A DNA stretch of 21,119 bases from CAYONM01 sp964405325 (lineage in GTDB: Bacteria; Planctomycetota; UBA11346), in contig CAYONM010000038.1 of assembly GCA_964405325.1 (NCBI GenBank), forward strand, positions 1 to 21,119, written 5' to 3'. The position numbers and the translations under genes were made by a program. Under the pieces are notes generated by a model. That model saw only the letters and a list, made by a program, of their open reading frames with translations. It did no database searches and had not been told where the DNA came from. This document shows, piece after piece, positions 7,627-14,660 of the stretch (the first letter of the stretch is position 1; each line of letters starts with the position of its first letter).

Positions 7627-8166
7627 ATGAGCCGCATCGGAAAACAACCCATTGCCCTGCCCAACGGTGTGCAGGCAGCGGTGGCCGACAACATTGTGAC
7701 CTGCAAGGGGCCTAAGGGAGAGGTGGCGATTGCCATCCATGAGACCCAATCGGTTGCCGTGAACGGCAACGTCCTGCACGTGACCCGAAAGGACGAGCAG
7801 AAGGTGAGTCGTGCCATGCATGGGACGACCCGGGCTCTACTGGAAAATGCCGTGACCGGTGTGATCGATGGTTATAACAAGCAGCTGGAGATCCAAGGGG
7901 TTGGTTATCGCGTCCAGTTGCAAGGGAATCGGCTGGTGTTCAATATCGGCTTCTGCCACACGGTCGAGTATGATGCGCCTGAGGGCATCAGTTTCGCCTG
8001 CCCGGATCAGACCCACGTGACGGTCAGCGGTGTTGACAAGCAGCAGGTCGGTCAGGTCGCCTCTGAGCTACGCTCCATCCGGAAGCCTGAACCCTACAAG
8101 GGTAAGGGGATCCGGTACGTTGGTGAGATCGTGCGGCGCAAGGCCGGCAAGTCGGCCAAGAAATAA
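7627..8166 (+). CDS. rplF: 50S ribosomal protein L6
   Basis: A 179-residue two-domain protein near the sarcin-ricin loop that supports factor binding. MSRIGKQPIALPNGVQ, the DGYNKQLEIQGVGYRVQLQG linker and the C-terminal IRKPEPYKGKGIRYVGE followed by VRRKAGKS are diagnostic. GAGAGG at about 7613-7618 serves as ribosome-binding site. The length is normal. Confidence 0.97.
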   Translation: MSRIGKQPIALPNGVQAAVADNIVTCKGPKGEVAIAIHETQSVAVNGNVLHVTRKDEQKVSRAMHGTTRALLENAVTGVIDGYNKQLEIQGVGYRVQLQGNRLVFNIGFCHTVEYDAPEGISFACPDQTHVTVSGVDKQQVGQVASELRSIRKPEPYKGKGIRYVGEIVRRKAGKSAKK

Positions 8167-8193
8167 TAAGGTCGGAATAGGTAGGAAAGCAGC

Positions 8194-8562
8194 ATGGATA
8201 AACAAGTCATCAAAGTTCAGGCAATGGCGCGTAAGCGTCGTCGTGTTCGCGGCAAGGTCAGTGGTTCGGCTCAGCGTCCACGCCTCAGCGTGTTTCGTTC
8301 GGAGCAGCACATCTATGGCCAGTTGATCGACGATGACCGGGGTGCGACCTTGTTGTCGATGAGTTCTATCAGCAAGGGTTTGCGCGATCGGCTCAAAGAC
8401 CAGGAGCCTGCCGACGTCGCCCGTGTTGTGGGTGAGGCCTTGGCTGAGAGGGCGATCGCTGCCGGCATCAACCAGGTGGTTTTCGATCGTGGCGGTCGGC
8501 GCTATATCGGTCGTATCCAAGCCTTGGCCGATGGTGCTCGCGCCAAGGGCTTGCAATTCTGA
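8194..8562 (+). CDS. rplR: 50S ribosomal protein L18
   Basis: A 122-residue 5S rRNA-binding protein. RKRRRVRGKVSGSAQRPRLS, VFRSEQHIYGQLIDDDRG and VFDRGGRRYIGRIQALADGA follow the family pattern, with the usual VGEALAERAIAAGI helix. An 86-base gap separates it from rpsE, the longest inside the spc part; an RNA hairpin lies in it (8609-8624). Confidence 0.96.
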   Translation: MDKQVIKVQAMARKRRRVRGKVSGSAQRPRLSVFRSEQHIYGQLIDDDRGATLLSMSSISKGLRDRLKDQEPADVARVVGEALAERAIAAGINQVVFDRGGRRYIGRIQALADGARAKGLQF

Positions 8563-8608
8563 TCATCAAACCATACTTCTCGCCCTTCTCGTCAACGGGC
8601 AGGCATGG

Positions 8609-8624
8609 CGCGGAACGCTCCGCG
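8609..8624 (+). promoter_or_regulatory. Small hairpin between rplR and rpsE
   Basis: CGCGGA (8609-8614) pairs with TCCGCG (8619-8624) around a four-base loop. The 86-base spacer otherwise shows no gene and no clear promoter. The stem is short and lacks a T-run, so its role is unknown; a processing or attenuation site is possible. Confidence 0.25.
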
Positions 8625-8648
8625 TTATCAGCAGTATTGAGGTAACAC

Positions 8649-9197
8649 ATGGCCAAGGACTCTGCCGCGAGCGGCAATAATCAGCAAGGTAACCGACGTG
8701 GTGGCGGCCGCGGTGGTCAATTCCAATCGCGCAGCAAGCTGTACGAAGAGGAAGTGGTCCGCATCAACCGCTGCGACAAGGTGGTCAAGGGTGGTAAGCG
8801 TTCTAGCTTTTCCGCTTTTGTCGTGCTGGGTGACAGCAAGGGTAAGTGCGGCTATGGCATGGCCAAAGCCCGACAGGTTCCCAATTCAGTGGATAAGGCT
8901 GTGCGTGTGGCTGAAAAAGCCGTTCAGGTCTATCCCGTGGTGCAGGGGACCATTCCGCACGAGGTCGAAGGGCGTTTTGGCGCCAGTCGAGTGCGGTTGA
9001 TTCCTGCTGCTGAAGGTACCGGTGTGATCGCCGGTAAGAGCGTTCGGGCGGTGCTCGAGAAGCTCGGTGTACACAATATCCTGACGAAGGCCTACGGTTC
9101 CACCAATCCAGTTAATCTGGTGCGAGCCACCTTCGATGCGTTGGGTCAACTGCGCACCAAGGAAGAGTACGAACAGTTGCGCGGCCAGAAGCTGTAA
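8649..9197 (+). CDS. rpsE: 30S ribosomal protein S5
   Basis: A 182-residue protein involved in decoding fidelity and mRNA unwinding. The N-terminal double-stranded-RNA-binding-like domain includes EEEVVRINRCDKVVKGGKR and FVVLGDSKGKCGYGMAKA. The C-terminal domain has RLIPAAEGTGVIAGKSVRAV, LEKLGVHNILTKAYGSTNP and LVRATFDALGQL. A glycine/arginine-rich N-terminal tail (about residues 10-30) precedes the folded part. The next gene is rplO, so rpmD is missing from its usual place. Confidence 0.97.
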   Translation: MAKDSAASGNNQQGNRRGGGRGGQFQSRSKLYEEEVVRINRCDKVVKGGKRSSFSAFVVLGDSKGKCGYGMAKARQVPNSVDKAVRVAEKAVQVYPVVQGTIPHEVEGRFGASRVRLIPAAEGTGVIAGKSVRAVLEKLGVHNILTKAYGSTNPVNLVRATFDALGQLRTKEEYEQLRGQKL

Positions 9198-9211
9198 CGA
9201 GGAGCTGAGTT

Positions 9212-9658
9212 GTGAGTTTGGAAGATATTCTCTCCGTCGAAAGTGGTCGCACCCGCCGTTTGCGGGTGGGTCGCGGAATCGGATCTGGTATCGGCAAGAC
9301 CTGTGGACGCGGCCAAAAGGGCGCTGGTGCACGATCTGGCGGCAAGGACCAACATCCCCTGTATGAGGGTGGTCAGTTTCCGCTTTGGATGCGTCTGCCG
9401 AAGCGTGGTTTCAGCAATGCCGTGCATACTACCCGCTATCAGCCGGTGCAGCTCTCTGCTGCCATCGAGCGCATTGAGGGCGATATTACGGTTGAGGCAT
9501 TGGTCGCTGCCGGTTTGGCAGATGATCATGACAACATCAAACTGGTGGCGGGTGGCAAGCTCGAGCAGCCGGTCACTGTCAAGGTGCATCGTGTAACCAA
9601 GTCGGTGCGTAGTGCCGTTGAGGCTGCCGGTGGCAGTGTGGAATGTCTGCATGGCTGA
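9212..9658 (+). CDS. rplO: 50S ribosomal protein L15
   Basis: A 148-residue late-assembly protein. The glycine-rich N-terminal RNA-binding tail (RVGRGIGSGIGKTCGRGQKG) is clear, followed by GGQFPLWMRLPKRGFSN and a C-terminal globular domain (VKVHRVTKSVRSAVEAAGG). It starts with GTG at 9212, supported by GAGGAG at 9199-9204. It overlaps secY by eight bases. Confidence 0.96.
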   Translation: MSLEDILSVESGRTRRLRVGRGIGSGIGKTCGRGQKGAGARSGGKDQHPLYEGGQFPLWMRLPKRGFSNAVHTTRYQPVQLSAAIERIEGDITVEALVAAGLADDHDNIKLVAGGKLEQPVTVKVHRVTKSVRSAVEAAGGSVECLHG

Positions 9659-10991
9659 AGAACAGATTGGCGCCAATCCTGTCAAGGAACTCAGTAAGCG
9701 ATTTCTCATCACGTTTCTTTTGGGCGTGTTGGTGTATCGCTTGGGCATCGTGGTGCCGATCCCTGGTGTCAACGTTGAAGCGCTCAGTGATATGGTCGAG
9801 GGTGGAGAGGGCGCCGGTGTCGGCGCCATCTTGCGGTACGCAAACATGTTCAATGGTGGCGCTATTTCTCAGGCCTCCATTTTCGGTCTGGGCATCATGC
9901 CCTATATTTCCGCGAGCATCATCTTCCAGCTGCTGGCCTTTTCTTTTCCGGCTTTGAAGGAACTGCAAAAGGAGGGTGAGAGCGGTCGTCGAAAGATCAA
10001 TCAATACACACGCTATGCCACCGTACTGATCTGTGCGGTGCAGGCGGGTATTGCAGCAGCTGCTCTGACGCATTTCGAGAGTGACGGCAGTCCTTTGGTG
10101 CTGATGGACAACAGCCTGTTGTTCATCGTTCAGAGCATTCTGGTGGTGACGACGGGTTCGATGGTCTTGCTCTGGTTGGCAGAGCAGATCACCAAACACG
10201 GGGTCGGTAATGGTGTGTCGGTTGTGATTATGATCGGTATTCTTTCCAGTATGCCGCCAGCCTTGCAGGACATGATTGCCAATAACGCCGACCTGCTCTC
10301 TTTCCTCGGTGTCTTTATCGTCTTTATGGCAATCATCGCTGCCATGGTGATTCTGACGTTGGCACGTCGACGGATCAATCTCGAGCAACAACGTCGAGTG
10401 CAGGGTAATCGGGTCTATGGCGGAGCGCAGACGCAGTTGCCGCTCATGCTCAACCAGGCCAATGTGATTCCGGTGATTTTTTCCTCGCCTGTCATTTTGG
10501 CGCTCGGCTTTGTGGCGACGGCTGTTGGGATGGGATCTTTGCTGAGCTATGGTGAAGCGGGCTATCGCTATGCCTTTGCTGCCTTGATCATTTTCTTCAC
10601 CTACTTCTACATCTCGATTACGTTTGATCTGAACGATATGGCAAACCACTTCAAACAGGCAGGTTTCTTCATTCGTGGAGTTCGGCCTGGTAAGAAGACC
10701 GTCGAGTTTCTGGAGTATCGCTTGGTGCGTATCACCTTTGTCGGTGCCATTACACTGGCCATGGTGGCCATCCTTCCAAATATCATTGGCGAAATGATGG
10801 GCCTCTCACAGGTCACCAGTCAAGGTTTGCTCGGTGGTATAGGATTGTTGATTGTTGTCGGCGTATCCCTGGATGTGATCCAGAAGGTATCCGCCTTCCT
10901 CATGGCGAATCAGTACAATCAACTGGCCAACAAGCCGGGCGGTCCCGGTGGGGCCTCCTCGCCGACTGGTCGTGGCGGAAAGCGTTTCTAG
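9651..10991 (+). CDS. secY: Preprotein translocase subunit SecY
   Basis: A 446-residue inner-membrane channel protein of the Sec translocon, with about ten predicted membrane segments. Recognisable parts are the first helix LITFLLGVLVYRLGIVVPIPG, the plug and TM2 region (ASIFGLGIMPYISASIIFQL), the cytosolic loop RRRINLEQQRRVQGNRVYGG, and PGKKTVEFLEYRLVRITFVG. The C-terminus is a Gly/Ser-rich basic tail. The ATG at 9651 lies within the end of rplO, with only a weak ribosome-binding site, which suggests coupling. It is followed by infA. No adk or map gene sits between, unlike in many bacteria. Confidence 0.97.
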   Translation: MAEEQIGANPVKELSKRFLITFLLGVLVYRLGIVVPIPGVNVEALSDMVEGGEGAGVGAILRYANMFNGGAISQASIFGLGIMPYISASIIFQLLAFSFPALKELQKEGESGRRKINQYTRYATVLICAVQAGIAAAALTHFESDGSPLVLMDNSLLFIVQSILVVTTGSMVLLWLAEQITKHGVGNGVSVVIMIGILSSMPPALQDMIANNADLLSFLGVFIVFMAIIAAMVILTLARRRINLEQQRRVQGNRVYGGAQTQLPLMLNQANVIPVIFSSPVILALGFVATAVGMGSLLSYGEAGYRYAFAALIIFFTYFYISITFDLNDMANHFKQAGFFIRGVRPGKKTVEFLEYRLVRITFVGAITLAMVAILPNIIGEMMGLSQVTSQGLLGGIGLLIVVGVSLDVIQKVSAFLMANQYNQLANKPGGPGGASSPTGRGGKRF

Positions 10992-11001
10992 GGATTGGTG
11001 C

Positions 11002-11220
11002 ATGGCAAAGGAAGAACCGATACGTTTACAGGCCAAAGTGGCCGAAAAACTGCCGAATGCTCGTTTTCGGGTGAAGCTCGAGAACGGCCATGAGATTCTG
11101 GCGCATATTTCAGGAAAGATGCGTCAGCACTATATCAGGATCCTCCCAGGGGATACCGTCACCATTGAGATGTCGCCATACGACCTGACACGTGGTCGTA
11201 TCGTGTACCGAGAGGCATGA
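11002..11220 (+). CDS. infA: Translation initiation factor IF-1
   Basis: This 72-residue OB-fold (S1-type) protein has exactly the normal IF-1 length. It binds the 30S A site during initiation. The motifs are LQAKVAEKLPNARFRVKLEN, GHEILAHISGKMRQHYIRIL and PGDTVTIEMSPYDLTRGRIV. The start at ATG 11002 gives the canonical MAKEEPIRL opening. Its position between secY and rpmJ is common in many phyla but not in enterobacteria. Confidence 0.97.
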   Translation: MAKEEPIRLQAKVAEKLPNARFRVKLENGHEILAHISGKMRQHYIRILPGDTVTIEMSPYDLTRGRIVYREA

Positions 11221-11229
11221 GGTGAAATT

Positions 11230-11343
11230 ATGAAAGTACTCGCGTCGGTGCGTCGTCGCTGCGAGAATTGCAAGATCATCAAGCGTGGCGGTCGGCTTCG
11301 CGTGATTTGCGATAATCCCAAACACAAGCAGCGCCAAGGCTAG
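11230..11343 (+). CDS. rpmJ: 50S ribosomal protein L36 (zinc-binding form)
   Basis: A 37-residue protein beginning MKVLASVRRRCENCKIIKRG and ending NPKHKQRQG. The four zinc ligands are C11, C14, C27 and H32, so this is the zinc-ribbon form. The start follows a GAGGTG at 11219-11224 that overlaps the infA stop. The TAG stop lies directly against the AGGAGG ribosome-binding site of rpsM. Confidence 0.95.
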   Translation: MKVLASVRRRCENCKIIKRGGRLRVICDNPKHKQRQG

Positions 11344-11353
11344 GAGGTTGCGG

Positions 11354-11731
11354 ATGCCACGTCTGCTCGGTGTCGATATTCCCAATAACAAAAAGGCTCC
11401 GTATGCGCTGACCAGCATCTACGGTATCGGTCTCTACCGTGCCCGGCTGATCTGCGACAAGTGCGGAATCGATCAGGACAAGCGTGCTTACGAGTTGGAT
11501 GAAGACGAGGTTGGCCGTCTGGCGACCTTCATCGATGCCAACTTCGTGGTGGAAGGCAATCTGCGGCGTGAGTTGCAGGCCAATGTGGCACGTTTCAAAG
11601 AGATCGGTTGCTACCTTGGTCACCGTCATGCTCGCAGCCTGCCCTGTCACGGCCAGCGTACCCGGACCAATGCCCGGACCCGCAAGGGGCGTAAGAAGAC
11701 CGTGGCAAACAAGAAGATCCAGCGCAAGTAA
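11354..11731 (+). CDS. rpsM: 30S ribosomal protein S13
   Basis: A 125-residue head protein that contacts P-site tRNA and forms bridges to L5. A helix-two-turn-helix segment (ALTSIYGIGLYRARLICDKC) and the basic tail GQRTRTNARTRKGRKKTV identify it. The ATG at 11354 has a perfect AGGAGG six bases upstream (11342-11347); a TTG six bases earlier is too close. It has four cysteines (C34, C37, C86, C98), including a CxxC pair not present in E. coli S13. Confidence 0.97.
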   Translation: MPRLLGVDIPNNKKAPYALTSIYGIGLYRARLICDKCGIDQDKRAYELDEDEVGRLATFIDANFVVEGNLRRELQANVARFKEIGCYLGHRHARSLPCHGQRTRTNARTRKGRKKTVANKKIQRK

Positions 11732-11750
11732 TGAGTGAGGCTCAATCCTG

Positions 11751-12131
11751 ATGGCGACCTATAAAAAGAAAAAGCAGAAGAAGACTCTGCGTTCCGGTGT
11801 GGTACATATCAACGCCGGATTCAACAACACCACCATCTGCATCACCGATGATACCGGTGGTGTGGCCTGCTGGGAAAGTGCTGGCACTGTCGGCTACAAG
11901 GGTAGTCGCAAGAGCACGCCTTATGCAGCGCAGCTGGCGATGGAGCGATGCGGCGAGAAAGCCGGTAAGATGGGCATGCGTGACGCCGAAGTGCGGGTGC
12001 GTGGGCCTGGCGCCGGTCGTGAGTCGGCTGTTCGCGCCCTCGTCGGTTCAGGCATCAACATCAAGGCCATTGTCGATGTGACGCCGCTGCCGCATAATGG
12101 CTGCCGTCCGCGCAAGAAGAGACGGGTGTGA
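11751..12131 (+). CDS. rpsK: 30S ribosomal protein S11
   Basis: A 126-residue platform protein near the mRNA exit. The motifs are GVVHINAGFNNTTICITDD, GYKGSRKSTPYAAQLA, VRVRGPGAGRESAVRAL and the C-terminal DVTPLPHNGCRPRKKRRV, all standard for S11. The next gene is rpoA after 140 bases; rpsD, which normally lies between them, is not there. Confidence 0.97.
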   Translation: MATYKKKKQKKTLRSGVVHINAGFNNTTICITDDTGGVACWESAGTVGYKGSRKSTPYAAQLAMERCGEKAGKMGMRDAEVRVRGPGAGRESAVRALVGSGINIKAIVDVTPLPHNGCRPRKKRRV

Positions 12132-12271
12132 TCGCGGATAACTGGCAATCTGGCCACCGCTGATTGGGGCAGGGCCTCGCTTGACACCGGTAGCGCATCC
12201 TTGCGGAGTCTGGTCAAGCGGTGAACCTGCCGAATCGCATCTCTACTCAGACGAACCACTTGGAGACTTCC
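12132..12271 (+). promoter_or_regulatory. rpsK-rpoA spacer with inverted repeat (site of missing rpsD)
   Basis: This 140-base spacer is the longest gap within the superoperon. It holds an eight-base inverted repeat CGCTTGAC / GTCAAGCG (12178-12185, 12213-12220) around a 27-base loop. TTGACA at 12181-12186 lies in the left arm but has no -10 match at proper spacing. No rpsD remnant is recognisable. The GGAG for rpoA is at 12262-12265. It may be the untranslated leader of rpoA, but function is not shown. Confidence 0.4.
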
Positions 12272-13270
12272 ATGCGCATTCGCTGGCGCGGTTTCGAAAT
12301 GCCCACTCGCGTGGAGAAGGAAGACGAAAGCTCCTCCGCCACGTACGCCCAATTCATCGCAGAACCCTTTGAGCGTGGTTTTGCAACGACCATCGGCAAT
12401 AGCCTGCGTCGGGTGTTGCTGAGCAGCATTCTGGGTGCTGCGGTCCGTTCGATCCGCATTGAGGGGGCCAATAACGAGTTTTGTAGCCTGAAGGGGGTCT
12501 ACGAAGACGTCACTCAGATCATTTTGAACATCAAGCGTCTGCGTCTACGTTTACATAGTGACGAAGATGTGACCATTCGCTTGGAGAAGAGTGGGGTGGG
12601 GCCGGTGACTGCGGCTGACATCATCCCGCATCAGGATGTCGAGATCATCAATCCCGATCTGGTGATCGCCAATCTCACCGAAGATGTCCGGTTTGTGCTG
12701 GAGCTGGATATTGGCTCAGGTCGTGGTTTCGTGCCTGCGCGGAGCCAGAACATTGACGGCGCACCGATTGGGACCATTGCCATTGACAGTATTTATACAC
12801 CGGTGGTGCGGGTCTCCTATCAGACTGAGCCCGCCCGGTTGGGTAAACGGACCGACTATGAGAAGTTGATGCTCGAGGTCTGGACCGATGGCTCCATTAG
12901 CCCGGAACTGGCTCTGGTAGAGAGTACCAACATTTTGCGCAAACATCTCAATCCCTTCGTCAAGTATTTCGAGATCGGTCGTGAACTCGAAAGCGCGACG
13001 GGTATGAGCATGGGCATTGATGGTGACGTTGAGCGCAGTGCGCTGCTCAATAAACCCATCAGTTCGTTGGAGCTGTCTGTGCGGAGTGAGAACGCTCTGC
13101 GTGCATCCAACATCAAGACGGTTGCTGATCTGGTGCAGATGGATGAGGCTGAAGTCAATGGTCTCAGCAATCTGGGCAAGGTCAGTGTCAAGGAAATCAA
13201 GAAAAAGCTCGCTGATTTCGGTCTGAGCCTGGGGATGACCCTCAGCCCACAGACCAGTGGCGCGCTGTAG
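12272..13270 (+). CDS. rpoA: DNA-directed RNA polymerase subunit alpha
   Basis: A 332-residue alpha subunit that nucleates RNA polymerase assembly and contacts promoter UP elements and activators. The N-terminal domain includes EPFERGFATTIGNSLRRVLL (31-50), TPVVRVSYQTEPARLGKRTD and LRKHLNPF. The C-terminal helix-hairpin-helix domain spans about 261-322 (SELSV-type start, NALRASNIKTVADLV, LSNLGKVSVKEIKKKL). The ATG at 12272 has GGAG six bases upstream and gives the short MRIRWRGFEMP start familiar from planctomycetes; an in-frame GTG at 12221 would add 17 unconserved residues. Confidence 0.96.
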   Translation: MRIRWRGFEMPTRVEKEDESSSATYAQFIAEPFERGFATTIGNSLRRVLLSSILGAAVRSIRIEGANNEFCSLKGVYEDVTQIILNIKRLRLRLHSDEDVTIRLEKSGVGPVTAADIIPHQDVEIINPDLVIANLTEDVRFVLELDIGSGRGFVPARSQNIDGAPIGTIAIDSIYTPVVRVSYQTEPARLGKRTDYEKLMLEVWTDGSISPELALVESTNILRKHLNPFVKYFEIGRELESATGMSMGIDGDVERSALLNKPISSLELSVRSENALRASNIKTVADLVQMDEAEVNGLSNLGKVSVKEIKKKLADFGLSLGMTLSPQTSGAL

Positions 13271-13281
13271 GAACAACACGC

Positions 13282-13338
13282 GAAACGCGACAGCCCACGC
13301 GCAGGCGGTACCTGATACGGCCGCCTGTGTCGCGTTTC
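13282..13338 (+). promoter_or_regulatory. Long bulged hairpin between rpoA and rplQ
   Basis: An 11-base-pair outer stem (13282-13292 with 13328-13338) is stacked on a seven-base-pair inner stem (CAGGCGG 13302-13308 with CCGCCTG 13321-13327). A nine-base bulge lies on the 5' side only. The 90-base spacer is otherwise empty. There is no T-run, so it is not a classic terminator. It may control the stoichiometry of rplQ relative to rpoA, or be an RNase III-type processing site. Confidence 0.45.
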
Positions 13339-13360
13339 AGAACTGAATAAGGAGAATGAC

Positions 13361-13873
13361 GTGCGGCATAAAGTTGATAAACGCAAGCTGGGACGGACCA
13401 GCGAACATCGTGAAGCCATGTTGCGGAACATGGTCCTGGGTCTCTTCGAGCATGGCCGGGTGGTCACGACGCTGCCCAAGGCCAAAGAGGCCCGTCGTTT
13501 GGCGGAACGTTGCATCACCTTGGCCAAAAAGGGTAATGCCGCTTTTGGCCGAGTGGAGCAGGAGTTGGTTCCGCTGCGTGAAGAAGTGGCGGTGTTGAAG
13601 CAGAAGTTTGCCACAGCCGAGGCGGATGACGACAAGCGTGAGTTGCGTAAGCAGATTACGCGCGTTGGTGGCAAGATGGCCAGTCTGCGTGCGGCAGGCG
13701 AGCATTATCGGCGTCAATGTGTTTCGCGGCTGCATCATAAGTGGATCGTCAAGAAGCTGTTTGAAGAGATTGCGCCGGAATACACGGAGCGTCAGGGTGG
13801 TTACACCCGCATCCTGAAGGCCGGCTTCCGGCTGGGAGATGGCGCAACCAAGGCGCTCTTCGAATTGGTCTGA
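13361..13873 (+). CDS. rplQ: 50S ribosomal protein L17 with long central insertion
   Basis: A 170-residue L17, over 40 residues longer than the 127-residue E. coli protein. The N-terminal half (RHKVDKRKLGRTSEHREAML, TTLPKAKEARRLAERCITLA) and the C-terminal half (VKKLFEEIAPEYTERQGGYT, RILKAGFRLGDGATKAL) are normal. Between them, about residues 60-115, is a charged, probably helical or coiled-coil insertion. GTG at 13361 is chosen because AAGGAG lies at 13349-13354 and the protein opens with the conserved MRH. It is the last gene of the superoperon. Confidence 0.96.
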   Translation: MRHKVDKRKLGRTSEHREAMLRNMVLGLFEHGRVVTTLPKAKEARRLAERCITLAKKGNAAFGRVEQELVPLREEVAVLKQKFATAEADDDKRELRKQITRVGGKMASLRAAGEHYRRQCVSRLHHKWIVKKLFEEIAPEYTERQGGYTRILKAGFRLGDGATKALFELV

Positions 13874-13898
13874 AGAAGGTGCGATGCAAACTGAACAC

Positions 13899-13932
13899 TG
13901 AGCAGGGGCTGGCTGGTGCCAGCCCCTGCTCA
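13899..13932 (+). terminator. Strong intrinsic terminator after rplQ
   Basis: A perfect 15-base-pair GC-rich stem (13899-13913 with 13918-13932) has a TGGT loop and is followed by TGTTTATG. It lies 25 bases after the rplQ stop and ends the ribosomal superoperon. The oppositely oriented nadD ends about 170 bases further on, and no gene is seen in between. Confidence 0.85.
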
Positions 13933-14099
13933 TGTTTATGCCGGGATGTGAATCGTCATGGTCACTGATCCAGTCAAGATGGCCCTATCAGCTATTTCCG
14001 GGACACAGCACTGGCCTTCCGGTTTCCGTGCTGATGTTCCGATGGTCCGGATCATCTACGATACGAGCGCCTACGCCCATATGCCTTGCTGATCGCTGA

Positions 14100-14660
14100 T
14101 CAGGATCGATACCAGCCCTGGTCAGCAATGAGTTGGGCAACTGGGTGCGGTATGAGATCGGTGCACGACAGGCCCTGGGCGATTCGTTCGCGGACCAGGG
14201 TGCTGGAGATGGCAGGTAGGGCAGCTGGGTGCTGGTCGTCATAGCCACGTCGTGGAATGACGATGATCTGCACCCGTTGGCTGAGATCCTTGCCACGGTA
14301 CCAATGGGGCAGGTCCCGTTCGGTGTCCGTACCACCGACCAGATGCCAATGCAGGTGTGGGTGTGTTTGGCTGAGCTGTTCGACCAGGTCGATAGTGCGG
14401 CCCCCCGAGTTGTGCTGTTCGTCTGTCCGGACCTGGACAAATGGCAGCTCGGCAAAAGCCAGTCGGCACAGCTGGAGTCGATCGGCAAAGGGTCGCATGG
14501 CTTTGCCGTAGGGATGCACTGCCGACGGGAGTACCCAGATCTGATCAATCCGGGTGGTCAGTTTGGCGTAGCAGGCGCAGAGGACGTGGCCGAGGTGTGG
14601 CGGATCGAAGGCGCCGCCGAAGATAGCGATGTGCCGTTCAGGGCAGGTTGCGTTGGGCAT
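14100..14660 (-). CDS. nadD: Nicotinate-nucleotide adenylyltransferase
   Basis: A 186-residue nucleotidyltransferase predicted to make deamido-NAD from nicotinate mononucleotide and ATP in NAD biosynthesis. The N-terminal HxGH motif is in GGAFDPPHLGH (residues 15-25), the substrate-loop segment LVGGTDTERDLPHWYRG is at 107-122, and the ISSTLVRERI motif is at 151-160. The length is slightly under the usual 200 or so. The start codon at 14660 lies inside the preceding thioredoxin-fold gene (23-base overlap), indicating a two-gene operon. The related coaD family is less likely given the ISSTxxR and GTD motifs. Confidence 0.88.
   Translation of the reverse strand: MPNATCPERHIAIFGGAFDPPHLGHVLCACYAKLTTRIDQIWVLPSAVHPYGKAMRPFADRLQLCRLAFAELPFVQVRTDEQHNSGGRTIDLVEQLSQTHPHLHWHLVGGTDTERDLPHWYRGKDLSQRVQIIVIPRRGYDDQHPAALPAISSTLVRERIAQGLSCTDLIPHPVAQLIADQGWYRS

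Noticed and set aside
9579..10649. 356-codon minus-strand open frame inside secY
   Set aside because: It is an antisense shadow of secY, His/Gln-rich as expected from the reverse complement of membrane-protein codons.
12181..12209. Possible internal promoter (TTGACA) before rpoA
   Set aside because: The -35 matches well but at 16-18 base spacing there is no acceptable -10 sequence; the TTGACA is explained as part of the inverted repeat arm.
14100..14660. coaD (phosphopantetheine adenylyltransferase) as the identity of the nucleotidyltransferase
   Set aside because: The ISSTLVR motif, the GGTDTERDLPHW segment and the length fit NadD better than the shorter CoaD family.
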